A stretch of DNA of 64,000 nt from Yoonia vestfoldensis (GCF_002158905.1 NZ_CP021431.1:558001-622000), one strand, 5' to 3'; positions 45,147-55,264 are shown, counted from the stretch's first letter. The notes: generated by a model from the letters alone, not told the origin. Made by a program: numbers and translations.

Positions 45147-48100
45147 ATGACAGACAGCCCCCGATTCATCCATCTGCGCACCCATACCGAATATTCCCTG
45201 CTCGAAGGGGCGGTGCCGGTCAAATCGCTGGCGCCTTTGGCGGCGGGGATGGGCATGCCTGCGGTCGCGGTGACCGATACCAACAACATGTTCTGCGCGC
45301 TGGAATTTTCCGAATACGCGGTCAAGGCAGGTGTCCAGCCGATCATCGGCTGCCAGATCGATCTGGGCTATGCGACCCCCGAACCCGGCAAAAGGCCCGA
45401 ACCACCCGCCCCAATCGTGCTGCTGGCGCAGAATGAGACCGGCTATCTGAACCTGATGAAACTGAATTCCTGCGCCTATCTGGATGCTGCGGGGGAATTG
45501 CCGCAGGTCACGGTGGATGAACTTGGGCAATATGGCGCGGGGCTGATCTGCCTGACAGGTGGTCCTGACGGCCCCATCGGGCGGCTATTGCGGCATGGCC
45601 AACAGGCCAAGGCCGATCTGTTGCTGGACCAATTGGCCGCGATCTATCCGCAGCGGCTCTATGTCGAATTGCAGCGCCATCCGGTTGATAATGGCCTGCC
45701 CGATGCGGAACGCCTGTCCGAACGCGGCCATATTGAAATGGCCTATGCCAAGCAATTGCCTTTGGTGGCGACCAATGATGTCTATTTCCCCAAATCGGCC
45801 TTTTACGAGGCGCATGACGCGCTGATCTGCATCGCCGATGGGGCCTATGTCGATCAGCAGGAACCCCGCCGCCGCCTGACGCCGCAGCATTATTTCAAGA
45901 CGCCGCGCGAAATGGCGACCCTGTTCGCGGACCTGCCCGAAGCGCTGGAAAACACCATCGAGATCGCGCAGCGCTGCGCCTTCAAAGCCTATAAACGCGC
46001 GCCGATCCTGCCCAAATTCGCCGATGACGAGGTCGCCGAACTGCGCCGCCAAGCCCAAGAAGGGCTGCGCGCACGGCTGGCCGTGATCCCGCATGCGGCC
46101 CCTGTCGAGGATTATGAAAAACGGCTTGATTTCGAACTGGGCATTATCGAGGGCATGGGCTTTCCCGGCTATTTCCTGATCGTGGCCGATTTCATCAAAT
46201 GGGCCAAGGATCACGCAATTCCGGTAGGGCCGGGGCGGGGGTCGGGGGCAGGCTCGCTGGTGGCTTATGCGCTCTTGATTACCGATCTGGACCCTTTGCG
46301 CTATAGCCTGCTGTTTGAACGCTTCCTGAACCCAGAACGCGTGTCGATGCCCGATTTCGACATCGATTTTTGCATGGACCGCCGCGAAGAGGTGATCCGC
46401 TATGTGCAGGAAAAATACGGCCGCGACCGTGTGGGGCAGATCATCACCTTTGGCGCGCTTTTGTCCAAGGCCGCCGTGCGCGATGTGGGGCGCGTGTTGC
46501 AGATGCCCTATGGGCAGGTGGACCGCCTGTCCAAGATGATCCCCGTCGAAGGCGTCAAGCCGGTCAGTATCGAAAAGGCGCTGGCCGATGAACCGCGCCT
46601 GCGCGAAGAGGCCAAGAATGAAGAGGTCGTCCAGCGCCTTCTGACCTATGCCCAACAGGTCGAAGGGCTGCTGCGCAACGCATCGACCCATGCCGCTGGC
46701 GTGGTGATCGGCGACCGTCCGCTGGATGAATTGGTGCCTTTGTATCAAGACCCGCGGTCGGACATGCCCGCCACCCAGTTCAACATGAAATGGGTCGAAC
46801 AGGCGGGGCTGGTGAAATTCGACTTTCTGGGGCTGAAGACCCTGACCGTGATCCAGAATGCGGTGGAGCTGATCCGCAAGGCGGGACGCAGCCTGAATGT
46901 CACGGCGGATGGCGATGTGCTGTATCAGCCGCCCGTGGGTTTCGAATACGACATCGGAGCGATCCCGCTGGATGATCCGAAATCCTATGCGCTTTACGCC
47001 AGCGCCAAGACCATCGCGGTGTTCCAGGTGGAAAGCTCTGGCATGATGGATGCGCTCAAGCGCATGAAACCGACCTGTATCGAGGATATCGTGGCACTTG
47101 TGGCGCTCTATCGTCCCGGCCCGATGGAGAATATCCCTACCTATTGCGAGGTGAAAAACGGGATCAAGGAGTTAGAATCGATCCATCCGTCGATCGACCA
47201 TATTCTGGCCGAAACCCAAGGCATCATCGTTTATCAGGAACAGGTGATGGAAATCGCGCAGGTCATGGCGGGCTACAGCCTTGGCGGGGCCGACCTGTTG
47301 CGCCGCGCGATGGGTAAAAAGATCGCCGAGGAAATGGCCAAGGAACGCCCCAAATTCGAGGCGGGCGCCAAGGCCAACGGGGTCGAGCCGAAAAAGGCGC
47401 GCGAGGTTTTCGACCTTCTGGAAAAATTCGCCAATTACGGCTTCAACAAATCCCATGCTGCCGCCTATGCCGTGGTCAGTTACCAGACGGCATGGCTTAA
47501 GGCCAATCATCCCGTCGAATTCATGGCTGGTGTGATGAATTGCGATATCCATCTGACCGACAAGCTGGGTGTCTATTTCCAAGAGGTCAAAAAGGGCCTT
47601 GGGATCGATTATATCCCGCCCTGCGTGAACCGGTCCGGTGCGACATTCGAGGTGCAGGATGGCAAGCTGGTCTACGCGCTGGGTGCTTTGAAGAACGTGG
47701 GCGTCGAGGCGATGAAACTGATCGTCGCGGGCCGCGAGGGTCACCCCGGGCTTGACCCGGCGCCGCGCTCTGCCGGAGGCCCCGGATCGGGGTCCGGGGC
47801 GGGATCGAAACCGTTTGTGAACCTGTTCGATTTCGCCCGGCGCTGCGATCTCAAACGGATCGGCAAACGGTCGCTGGAAATGCTCGCGCGCGCGGGCGCG
47901 TTCGACGTGCTTGACCGGAACCGGCGGCGCGTGATGGATAGCCTTGATGCGTTGACCGCCTATTCGGCGGCGATCCATGACCAGAAATCATCCAATCAAG
48001 TGTCGCTGTTCGGGGATGCGGGCGAGGATCTGCCCGAACCGCGCCTTGCCTTTGGCGATGACTGGCTGCCTGCTGAACGGCTGGCCGAAGAATTCAAGGC

Positions 48101-48713
48101 CATCGGATTCTATCTGTCGGGTCACCCGCTTGATGATTACATGTCCGCGCTCAAGCGCAAGCAGGTGCTGACGCTGGACGAGGTGATCGCCAAGGCCGAA
48201 AGAGGTGCGGCCATCGTCAAGATGGCGGGCACCGTATCGGGGCGGCAAGAGCGCAAATCGGCGCGCGGCAACCGCTTTGCCTTTGTGCAATTGTCCGATC
48301 CCACGGGGCAATACGAGGTCACGATGTTTTCGGACACGCTGGAAACCGCCCGCGTCCATCTGGAGACCGGATCGCAGATCGTGCTGCAATGCGAGGCGAC
48401 GATGGAGGCGGATCAGCTGAAGCTTTTGGGCCGGTCGGTATCGCCCATCGACGCCGTGGTGGCGGATGCAGGCTCTGCCGGATTGCGCGTTTTCATTGAC
48501 AGCCCCGGCGCTATCGACACGATTGCCAGCATCCTGGCCAATGCGGCCCGCGACGGGGTGCGCGCGGCGCGCGGGCCGGTCTATATCTGCCTGACAAATG
48601 CCGAGCTGCCCGGCGAGGTCGAGCTGGAGCTGGGCGAGCCTTTCCCCGTCAATCCGCAGATCAAGGGCGCGCTTCGCAGCCTTGGCGGGGTGATCGAGGT
48701 CGAAGACGCATAG
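45147..48713 (+). CDS. dnaE: DNA polymerase III alpha subunit
   Basis: Replicative polymerase, 1188 residues. Order: PHP domain at the N-terminus (FIHLRTHTEYSLLEGAV), palm with the catalytic Asp residues in MPDFDIDFCMDRREEVI and VKFDFLGLKTLTV, fingers (GGADLLRRAMGKKIAEEM), helix-hairpin-helix with FNKSHAAAYAVVSYQTAWLK, an OB fold (FAFVQLSDPTGQYEVTMFS) and the tau-binding end. Around 865-888 an extra Gly/Ser/Pro-rich stretch coincides with a palindromic repeat inserted in frame. Its stop lies in a 24-base palindrome shared with slyX. Confidence 0.97.
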   Translation: MTDSPRFIHLRTHTEYSLLEGAVPVKSLAPLAAGMGMPAVAVTDTNNMFCALEFSEYAVKAGVQPIIGCQIDLGYATPEPGKRPEPPAPIVLLAQNETGYLNLMKLNSCAYLDAAGELPQVTVDELGQYGAGLICLTGGPDGPIGRLLRHGQQAKADLLLDQLAAIYPQRLYVELQRHPVDNGLPDAERLSERGHIEMAYAKQLPLVATNDVYFPKSAFYEAHDALICIADGAYVDQQEPRRRLTPQHYFKTPREMATLFADLPEALENTIEIAQRCAFKAYKRAPILPKFADDEVAELRRQAQEGLRARLAVIPHAAPVEDYEKRLDFELGIIEGMGFPGYFLIVADFIKWAKDHAIPVGPGRGSGAGSLVAYALLITDLDPLRYSLLFERFLNPERVSMPDFDIDFCMDRREEVIRYVQEKYGRDRVGQIITFGALLSKAAVRDVGRVLQMPYGQVDRLSKMIPVEGVKPVSIEKALADEPRLREEAKNEEVVQRLLTYAQQVEGLLRNASTHAAGVVIGDRPLDELVPLYQDPRSDMPATQFNMKWVEQAGLVKFDFLGLKTLTVIQNAVELIRKAGRSLNVTADGDVLYQPPVGFEYDIGAIPLDDPKSYALYASAKTIAVFQVESSGMMDALKRMKPTCIEDIVALVALYRPGPMENIPTYCEVKNGIKELESIHPSIDHILAETQGIIVYQEQVMEIAQVMAGYSLGGADLLRRAMGKKIAEEMAKERPKFEAGAKANGVEPKKAREVFDLLEKFANYGFNKSHAAAYAVVSYQTAWLKANHPVEFMAGVMNCDIHLTDKLGVYFQEVKKGLGIDYIPPCVNRSGATFEVQDGKLVYALGALKNVGVEAMKLIVAGREGHPGLDPAPRSAGGPGSGSGAGSKPFVNLFDFARRCDLKRIGKRSLEMLARAGAFDVLDRNRRRVMDSLDALTAYSAAIHDQKSSNQVSLFGDAGEDLPEPRLAFGDDWLPAERLAEEFKAIGFYLSGHPLDDYMSALKRKQVLTLDEVIAKAERGAAIVKMAGTVSGRQERKSARGNRFAFVQLSDPTGQYEVTMFSDTLETARVHLETGSQIVLQCEATMEADQLKLLGRSVSPIDAVVADAGSAGLRVFIDSPGAIDTIASILANAARDGVRAARGPVYICLTNAELPGEVELELGEPFPVNPQIKGALRSLGGVIEVEDA
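47739..47803. repeat. REP-like palindromic repeat inserted in frame within dnaE
   Basis: Contains CCCGGGCTTGACCCGG and the inverted repeat GCCCCGGA / TCCGGGGC (47779-47800, 6-base loop), plus TGCCGGAGGC. It encodes a Gly/Ser/Pro linker between the HhH part and a conserved FVNLFDFARRC segment. Confidence 0.75.
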
Positions 48714-48734
48714 GGTGGATCATGATCCACCCTA
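48711..48734. repeat. Perfect 24-bp palindrome containing both dnaE and slyX stop codons
   Basis: Two 12-base half-sites (TAGGGTGGATCA / TGATCCACCCTA) with no loop. Its first three bases are the dnaE TAG and its last three, on the minus strand, are the slyX TAG. Probably also works as a bidirectional 3'-end structure. Confidence 0.9.
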
Positions 48735-48935
48735 CCAATGCGGCGGGCGCTGGTCGGTCAAGACAATACTGCTGCCCGTATCCTGATCGCGCGCCATTTC
48801 CCGTTCGATCAGCAAGGCCACGCGCCGCGTCAACAGGGCCAATTCCTTGTCCTGCCGCGCGATCACTTCGGATAGATCATCGACGCTGCGCGTCAGATGG
48901 GCAATTTTTTCTTCAAGCTGGTCGATGCTGTTCAT
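48732..48935 (-). CDS. slyX: SlyX family protein
   Basis: A 67-residue, almost entirely coiled-coil protein (IDQLEEKIAHLTRSVDDL and on to IARQDKELALLTRRVALL), ending in the family-typical Pro-rich DQRPPHW. Biochemical role unknown. The stop codon is inside the palindrome shared with dnaE. Confidence 0.85.
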   Translation of the reverse strand: MNSIDQLEEKIAHLTRSVDDLSEVIARQDKELALLTRRVALLIEREMARDQDTGSSIVLTDQRPPHW

Positions 48936-48992
48936 AGCCTGTGATACACCGCCCGACCGCAGAGCGCAAAGCCTGTGGCGCGGTCGCGCTTT

Positions 48993-49014
48993 GAGTATTT
49001 TTGGAAAAAAGAAG
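48993..49014. repeat. Partial dispersed repeat (GAGTATTTTTGGAAAAAAGAAG)
   Basis: Matches the core of the nrdJ-internal element, which on its minus strand reads GAGTATTTTCAGAAAAAAG followed by AAG. The flanking GGCGG arm is missing here. It lies in the 164-base gap before hisS. Confidence 0.6.
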
Positions 49015-49099
49015 CGAAAGGGTGACGCCCGCTGCCGTGCATTGCATTGCCCCTGTCATGCTTGCGGGGTAAACCGCGCCAAAGCAAAAGGACATCGCG

Positions 49100-50578
49100 A
49101 TGGCCAGTGACAAAAAGCAACCGCGCCCCAAGGCGGTGACGCCCAAGGGGTTTCAGGATTATTTTGGCGCGGATGTGACCGAACGGGCCGCGATGCTGGC
49201 CAGGATCGCGGCGGTCTATCATCGCTATGGGTTCGATGCTTTGGAGACATCCGCCGTCGAGACGGTCGAGGCTTTGGGCAAGTTCCTGCCCGATGTGGAC
49301 CGTCCCAATGAGGGTGTATTCGCGTGGCAGGAAGATGCTGATTGGCTGGCTTTGCGCTATGATCTGACCGCGCCCTTGGCGCGGGTGGCGGCGCAATATC
49401 GCAATGATCTGCCAAGCCCTTACCGTCGCTATGCGATGGGGCCGGTCTGGCGCAATGAAAAGCCGGGGCCGGGGCGGTTCCGGCAGTTTTACCAATGCGA
49501 TGCCGATACTGTGGGCGCCGCCAGTGTCGCCGCCGATGCCGAGATTTGCGCGATGCTGGCGGATTGTCTGGAAGAGGTCGGTATCGCCCGCGGCGATTAT
49601 GTGATCCGGGTGAATAACCGCAAGGTTTTGAACGGTGTGCTGGAGGTTGCGGGCCTGTCGGGCGATGACAAGCACGCCGAGCGCGGGATCGTGCTGCGCG
49701 CCATCGACAAGCTGGACCGTTTGGGTGTGGCAGGTGTGCGCGCGCTCTTGGGCGCAGGCCGCAAGGATGAGAGCGGCGATTTCACCAAGGGCGCGGGGCT
49801 GAGCGCGGCGCAGGCGGATGTCGTGGTCGGGTTCATGGAGGCCAGGCGCGAGAGCGGTGCCGCCACGGTCGCCCGTCTGGCGGAACTGGTCGCAAGGTCG
49901 CAGATTGGCGTTGCGGGTGTTGCAGAGCTGGAAGAGATTGCAACGCTGCTGTCGGCCCAAGGCTATGGCCCTGACCGCATCATCATCGACCCATCCGTCG
50001 TGCGCGGTCTGGGCTATTACACCGGCCCCGTTTTCGAGGCTGAACTGACCTTCGAGGTCACCGATGAAAAGGGACGTCCGCGCAATTTCGGCTCGGTCGC
50101 GGGGGGCGGGCGGTATGACGATCTGGTCAAGCGGTTCACTGGGCAAGAGGTCCCTGCGACGGGTGTTTCCATCGGGGTGGACCGGTTGCTGGCCGCTTTG
50201 CGCGCGACGGGCCGGATCGGTACGCAGGCCGCTGGTCCTGTGATCGTCACCGTCATGGACCGCGCCCATATGGCCGATTACCAAAGCATGGTCGCCGAAT
50301 TGCGCAAGGCGGGGATCAGGGCAGAGGTCTATCTGGGCAATCCCAAGAATTTCGGCAATCAGTTGAAATATGCCGATAAGCGCGCATCGCCCGTGGCGAT
50401 TATCGCGGGGGGCGACGAATTCGCCAAAGATGTGGTGCAGATCAAGGATTTGATCCTAGGCGCGCAGATCGCCAAGAATGCCACGCTGGATGAATGGAAA
50501 GACCGCCCCAGCCAATACGAAGTGCCGCGTGATGCGCTGGTCGCAAAGGTGCGCGCCATTCTGGACGGGCAGGGCTGA
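49100..50578 (+). CDS. hisS: Histidine--tRNA ligase
   Basis: Class II synthetase charging tRNA-His. The 492-residue product has motif 1 around [17 protein letters not shown], motif 2 [20 protein letters not shown] with [14 protein letters not shown], the histidine-A region [13 protein letters not shown] and motif 3 [21 protein letters not shown], then the anticodon-binding domain. ATG 49100 follows AAAGGA. The stop overlaps the hisZ start by one base (TGATG). Confidence 0.95.
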   Translation: MASDKKQPRPKAVTPKGFQDYFGADVTERAAMLARIAAVYHRYGFDALETSAVETVEALGKFLPDVDRPNEGVFAWQEDADWLALRYDLTAPLARVAAQYRNDLPSPYRRYAMGPVWRNEKPGPGRFRQFYQCDADTVGAASVAADAEICAMLADCLEEVGIARGDYVIRVNNRKVLNGVLEVAGLSGDDKHAERGIVLRAIDKLDRLGVAGVRALLGAGRKDESGDFTKGAGLSAAQADVVVGFMEARRESGAATVARLAELVARSQIGVAGVAELEEIATLLSAQGYGPDRIIIDPSVVRGLGYYTGPVFEAELTFEVTDEKGRPRNFGSVAGGGRYDDLVKRFTGQEVPATGVSIGVDRLLAALRATGRIGTQAAGPVIVTVMDRAHMADYQSMVAELRKAGIRAEVYLGNPKNFGNQLKYADKRASPVAIIAGGDEFAKDVVQIKDLILGAQIAKNATLDEWKDRPSQYEVPRDALVAKVRAILDGQG

Positions 50579-51657
50579 TGCCGACCTCGCCCGCGACCCT
50601 GACCGAGGCGCGCCGCCTGCGGGACCATTTCGCAGCGCAGGGGGCTGTCGTGGTCAAGGCCGATGTGCTGCAACCCGCCGATCTGCTGCTGGACCTTTAT
50701 GGCGAGGATATTCGCGCGCGCGCCTATCTGACCGCCGATCCTTTGCGCGGGGAAATGGTGCTGCGCCCTGATTTCACCGTGCCGGTCGTGCAGATGCATA
50801 TGGAAACCTATGCCGATCCTGCCCGCTATACCTATGCGGGCAAGGTGTTTCGCAAACAGGAAACCGACGAGACCCGCGCCAATGAATATGTGCAGGTCGG
50901 ATACGAGGTCTTCGACGGCCAGAACCCCGCTGCCGCCGATGCCGAGGTCTTTGCCGTGATCGCCGCAGGGCTGGCGGGTTTGCCGTTGCGCGCGGCGACC
51001 GGCGATATCGGTGTGTTGATGGCGGCGGTGCGCGGCTTGCGCACGACCGACGACCGCAAGGCGGCTTTGCTGCGCCATATCTGGCGGCCGAGCCGGTTTC
51101 GCGCGCTTTTGCGCCGTTACGGGGCAGGCGAGGTGCCGCCTTTGCGCGCGGCCTTGCTGGCGGCGGATGATCCTTTTGCCGCGGCCGGTCCTGATATTGG
51201 CCTGCGCAGCCGGGCCGAGGTTGCCGCACGCATTGCCGCCTTGCGTGCCGATGCGGCTGCAGCGCCCTTGTCATCAGATGAAACCGCGCTGATCGACGCG
51301 ATCCTTGGTCTGCGTGCGACCAGCCCCGATGCGCTGAGCGTGTTGCGCGATATCGCCGTGGATATGCCCAGCATCGGCAGTGCCGTGCGCCGGATGGAGG
51401 CGCGGCTTTCCGCGATGGCCGCGCGCGGGATCGATGTGGACAGGCTCGATTTCGAAGGCAGCTATGGGCGCACCTCGCTGGAATATTACGATGGTTTCGT
51501 TTTCGGCTTTTACGCCAGCGACCGGCCTGACCTGCCGCCCATTGCCACGGGGGGGCGTTATGACGCGCTGACCGCGCGGCTGGGGCAAGGGCGTGCGGTG
51601 CCTGCCGTGGGTGGCGTGATCCGCCCCGATCTGGCGCTGGAGGTGGGCAAATGCTGA
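50578..51657 (+). CDS. hisZ: ATP phosphoribosyltransferase regulatory subunit
   Basis: HisRS-like paralogue, catalytically inactive as a synthetase, that forms the regulatory half of the HisGZ octamer in the first step of histidine synthesis. The 359-residue product keeps degenerate class II motifs (MVLRPDFTVPVVQMHM, YTYAGKVFRKQE, YVQVGYEVFDG, YDGFVFGFYA, IATGGRYDALTARLG) but lacks the anticodon domain. Overlaps hisS by 1 base and hisG by 7. Confidence 0.93.
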   Translation: MPTSPATLTEARRLRDHFAAQGAVVVKADVLQPADLLLDLYGEDIRARAYLTADPLRGEMVLRPDFTVPVVQMHMETYADPARYTYAGKVFRKQETDETRANEYVQVGYEVFDGQNPAAADAEVFAVIAAGLAGLPLRAATGDIGVLMAAVRGLRTTDDRKAALLRHIWRPSRFRALLRRYGAGEVPPLRAALLAADDPFAAAGPDIGLRSRAEVAARIAALRADAAAAPLSSDETALIDAILGLRATSPDALSVLRDIAVDMPSIGSAVRRMEARLSAMAARGIDVDRLDFEGSYGRTSLEYYDGFVFGFYASDRPDLPPIATGGRYDALTARLGQGRAVPAVGGVIRPDLALEVGKC

Positions 51658-52340
51658 AACTTGGCGTGCCGTCCAAAGGGCGGTTGATGGAAAAGACCTT
51701 CGACTGGTTCGGCGCGCGCGGCGTGACCCTGCGCAAAGCGGGGTCGGAACGTGAATATGCCGGTGCTGTCGATGGGATCGCGGGCCTGGAACTGGTGCTG
51801 TTGTCGGCGGGCGAAATCCCGCGCGAACTGGCGCTGGGCAATATCCATCTGGGGGTGACCGGGTCGGACCTCGTGCGCGAAAAGCTGGTGAATTGGGACA
51901 GGCGCGTGCGGGAAATGGCGCTGATGGGCTTTGGCGGGGCCGATCTGGTGATCGCCGTGCCGCAGGCTTGGGTCGATGTGGATACGCTTGATGATCTTGA
52001 TGCAGCAGCGGCAGCGTTTCGCGCGCAGCACGGGTTCCGGCTGCGCATTGCCACCAAATACCACCGGCTGGTGCGCGAATTTCTGCGCGACAATGGCGTG
52101 GCCGATTACCAGCTGATCGACAGCCAGGGTGCCACCGAAGGCACGGTCAAGAATGAAACCGCCGAGGCGATTGCCGATATCACCTCGACCGGGGAAACGT
52201 TGCGCGCGAACGGGTTGAAAATCCTGTCCGACGGGTTGATCCATGCCAGTCAGGCGACGCTGTTTCGCGGCAGCCGCGCCAATTGGACGGCCGAGCAGCG
52301 CCAGATCCTCAAGGCGCTGGAACGGGTGCTGGACCTGTGA
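51651..52340 (+). CDS. hisG: ATP phosphoribosyltransferase catalytic subunit, short form
   Basis: Catalyses ATP + PRPP to phosphoribosyl-ATP. The 229-residue product begins LKLGVPSKGRLMEKT and has the DLVREKL region, FGGADLVIAVP, ATKYHRLVREFL and the PRPP-binding LIDSQGATEGTVKNETAEAI. It lacks the C-terminal regulatory ACT-like domain, which is why hisZ is needed. Its TGA directly abuts the stop of the convergent MFS gene (TGATCA). Confidence 0.96.
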   Translation: MLKLGVPSKGRLMEKTFDWFGARGVTLRKAGSEREYAGAVDGIAGLELVLLSAGEIPRELALGNIHLGVTGSDLVREKLVNWDRRVREMALMGFGGADLVIAVPQAWVDVDTLDDLDAAAAAFRAQHGFRLRIATKYHRLVREFLRDNGVADYQLIDSQGATEGTVKNETAEAIADITSTGETLRANGLKILSDGLIHASQATLFRGSRANWTAEQRQILKALERVLDL

Positions 52341-53561
52341 TCATGCGGCGGCTGCGATCCTGATCCGTGCCCGCCCAAGGCGTGGATGCAGCTTGGCCGA
52401 CAGCGCCCAAGCCGCCAGCAGGCTGGCCCCCGAGGCCACGAAAACCCCCGCGACCGGCGCGAACAGCAGCACCAGCCAAGCCGTGCCGGGGGTCAGGATG
52501 CCCGAGACATCCCGGAAACTGGCATAGACGGCGGCCATTTCGGTCCGCTCGGATGGTTTGACGGCCAGCAGGAACGGCAAACCGCCCGAGACGTCAAGCA
52601 AGATCAAGAAGAACGACCCGCCCACCAGCGCCAGCACCGTGACCCAAGGCCAGCCCGCAGCCAGCCCCGCGATGCTGAACAGGCACCCCGCCATGACGAA
52701 ACCGGTGCGCACCGCATAGCGGATCGAGCGTTGCTGCATCCAGCGCAGCATCAGCGGCGTGATGAACAATGCCGCATTCGACATCGACAAAACGATGCCC
52801 GCGATCCGGTCGCCCAGCCCGTTTTCAATCGCATAGATCGGCAGATAGACGATATAGACCCACCAGCCCGCAGAGCGGATCACCGCGAAAAGCCAGCCCG
52901 CGATCAGGCGCGGTTGCCCTGCAAAACGTGGCAGATAGGCCAGCGGATTGGCCGGGGGGCGCGTCGCCTTGGTGATCAGCTTGCCATTGCCAAGGCGCAT
53001 CCACAAAAACAGGCTCAGCATTGAAAAAGCGGCACAGGCCGCAATGAAGAAAGGCGCAGCGGGCCACCAGCTATATAAAAACACCCCCAGCGCGGGGCCG
53101 ATTGTCCAGCCAAGCGCGCTGTAGAACAGGCGTGAGGTTTCCAGCCGACCCAATTGAATCTTGGCGATGTAATCCATCACATAGGCATTGAAACAGACGA
53201 AGGTGATGACCGTGGACATCGTGTTCAGCCCAAGGCCCAGAACCACCGCCAGCGGGTCGCCCGTCGCCGCAAGCAGCGATCCTGACACGAACAGGCTCGC
53301 CCCGATCACATAGACCCAGCGGCGCGGCAGGTAACGTGTCGTGAAAGGCACCATCAGCCCGACCGCCAGCGACAGCAGGCCGATCACGAAATAGGCCTCG
53401 GATATGATCTGCGCATCCTGCAAGGCATTGTACATGGCCAGCGGAAAGACGGAAATCAGGATGCCGCGCGCGACAGCCTCGGTGCCTGCAAGGGTGGCGA
53501 ACCCCCGCACGCCGGGCGCCGGAGCATGGCGCAACCATTCGGGGATTCGGCGTTCGTGCAT
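52341..53561 (-). CDS. Major facilitator superfamily transporter
   Basis: Inner-membrane transporter of 406 residues with about twelve helices; loop 2-3 FTTRYLPRRWVYVIG resembles the MFS motif A. Substrate unknown. ATG 53561 (MHERRIPEW) has AAGAAGG about seven bases upstream; an earlier in-frame ATG is less well placed. No operon partner: the next gene upstream is 84 bases away in the same direction and encodes an acyl-CoA synthetase. Confidence 0.8.
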   Translation of the reverse strand: MHERRIPEWLRHAPAPGVRGFATLAGTEAVARGILISVFPLAMYNALQDAQIISEAYFVIGLLSLAVGLMVPFTTRYLPRRWVYVIGASLFVSGSLLAATGDPLAVVLGLGLNTMSTVITFVCFNAYVMDYIAKIQLGRLETSRLFYSALGWTIGPALGVFLYSWWPAAPFFIAACAAFSMLSLFLWMRLGNGKLITKATRPPANPLAYLPRFAGQPRLIAGWLFAVIRSAGWWVYIVYLPIYAIENGLGDRIAGIVLSMSNAALFITPLMLRWMQQRSIRYAVRTGFVMAGCLFSIAGLAAGWPWVTVLALVGGSFFLILLDVSGGLPFLLAVKPSERTEMAAVYASFRDVSGILTPGTAWLVLLFAPVAGVFVASGASLLAAWALSAKLHPRLGRARIRIAAAA

Positions 53562-53645
53562 GGGACGGCCTTCTTGACTTGCCGCCAAGCTAGGCGCATC
53601 GCGCCTCAAGACTTGTCATATAGCGACGCCGCATGGCGTTTTCGG

Positions 53646-55190
53646 TCAGCCGGTTGCGCCGATTGCAATCCGGTCGCGTAACACCCGCCGCAATATCTTG
53701 CCCGAGGCCGATTTGGGAATTTCCGGCACGATATGGATCTGGTGCAATTGCTTGTAATGCGCCAGCGTCCGGCCCAGATGCGCCATGATCGCATCGGTAT
53801 CGGGCGCGCCATCCCCCGCCACGACAAAGGCAATCGGCAATTCGCCCGCCTCGGCATCGGGCAGGCCGATCACGGCAGCGTCGCTGATCCCGTCAAGCGC
53901 GACCAAGGCGGCCTCCAGCTCGGCGGGGGCGACCTGAAAGCCTTTGTATTTGATCAGTTCCTTCAGCCGGTCGACGATGAACATATAGCCGTTTTCGTCA
54001 ATCCGCACGATGTCGCCGGTGCGCAGCCAGCCATCTGCCGTGATCGTGGCGGCGGTCGCCGTGGGATTGTTCAGATAGCCCTGCATCACCTGCGGCCCCT
54101 TGATCCATAATTCACCATCTTCGCCAGCAGGCAGGTCCGCCCCCGTCTCGATATCGACGATCCGGCAGGAGGTATTGGGCACGGCCTGACCGGATGCGCC
54201 AGCCAGTGCCGCATTGGCAGGCGTGACATGGGACACCGGGGCAAGCTCGGTCATCCCGTAGCCTTGCAGGCAGATGCAATCCAGCCGCTTGCCCACGGCA
54301 TCCGACAAGTCCGCCCCCATCGGGGCGGCACCGGAAAACACCTGCGCGACGCTGGACAGATCATATTGATCCACCAGCGGATGTTTGGCCAGCGCCAGCG
54401 CCACGGGTGGGACGATCCACATGCGCCGCGCCTTGTGGTCCTGAGAGATCTGCAAGAACAGCGGCAGATCGAAACGCGGCATCGTTACCACCGCACCACC
54501 GCCTGCCAGATGCACATTCATCAGCACGGTCATCCCGTAGATATGAAAGAAGGGCAGGAACCCCGCCGCGACCTCGCCCTTGCGGAAATCGGCGGCGGCG
54601 ATGATCTGGTCCACGTTCACGACAAGGTTGCGATGCGACAGCATCACGCCTTTGGGCAGGCCCGTGGTGCCCGACGAATAGGGCAGCACGACACTATGCG
54701 CCACGATATCGACCGGCACCTGCGCGGGCAGAGGATCGCCCAGCAGCGCGTCATAAGCATCGGACCCGATAGCGATTACCTCCAGATCGCCCGCACCATC
54801 GCGGGCTGTGGCCAGAAAATCGGGGATGGTGATCAGCACATCCGCACGCGAATCCGCCAGCTGGTGGCGGATTTCGGTCGCGGTATAGGTCGGGTTCAGC
54901 GTGGTGATCGTGCCGCCCGCCCAAGCGACGGCATGAAAGATCACGCAATATTCGGGCATATTGGGGGCCATCAAAGCCACGACCTTGCCTTGCCCCAGCC
55001 CGGCCGCTGTCAGCCCGCCCGCCAGCCGCTTGACCCGATCCATGAAATCCGCGGCCGTCAGGCTGCGCCCGGTCGGCCCGTCGATCAGCACCACATCATC
55101 CGGGCGGCCCCGCAGCCCGTCAAACACGCGTTCGGTGATAGATTGATCGCGCAGAGGCACATCGGCAAAAGGCGTGTGGTAGATTGACAT
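53646..55190 (-). CDS. AMP-dependent acyl-CoA synthetase (4-coumarate/long-chain type)
   Basis: Activates a carboxylic acid to its CoA thioester through an acyl-adenylate. The 514-residue product has the P-loop-like YSSGTTGLPKGVMLSHRNL, LQGYGMTELAPVSH, the adenylate-binding DGWLRTGDIVRIDENGYMF, hinge VDRLKELIKYKGFQVAPAEL and the catalytic Lys in PKSASGKILRR. It resembles plant-type 4-coumarate:CoA ligases, but the substrate cannot be fixed from sequence. The AMP-binding domain spans about 25-400. Confidence 0.88.
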   Translation of the reverse strand: MSIYHTPFADVPLRDQSITERVFDGLRGRPDDVVLIDGPTGRSLTAADFMDRVKRLAGGLTAAGLGQGKVVALMAPNMPEYCVIFHAVAWAGGTITTLNPTYTATEIRHQLADSRADVLITIPDFLATARDGAGDLEVIAIGSDAYDALLGDPLPAQVPVDIVAHSVVLPYSSGTTGLPKGVMLSHRNLVVNVDQIIAAADFRKGEVAAGFLPFFHIYGMTVLMNVHLAGGGAVVTMPRFDLPLFLQISQDHKARRMWIVPPVALALAKHPLVDQYDLSSVAQVFSGAAPMGADLSDAVGKRLDCICLQGYGMTELAPVSHVTPANAALAGASGQAVPNTSCRIVDIETGADLPAGEDGELWIKGPQVMQGYLNNPTATAATITADGWLRTGDIVRIDENGYMFIVDRLKELIKYKGFQVAPAELEAALVALDGISDAAVIGLPDAEAGELPIAFVVAGDGAPDTDAIMAHLGRTLAHYKQLHQIHIVPEIPKSASGKILRRVLRDRIAIGATG

Positions 55191-55264
55191 GCTTTCCTCC
55201 CCAGAAATGCTGGGGTCAGGATGCGCCAGGTGCTGTGCGAAAGCCAGTCACAAGTCCGGGCGTT

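Noticed and set aside
53733..54110. Plus-strand frames opposite the acyl-CoA synthetase gene
   Set aside because: Shadow frames without start signals; the minus-strand gene carries all family motifs.
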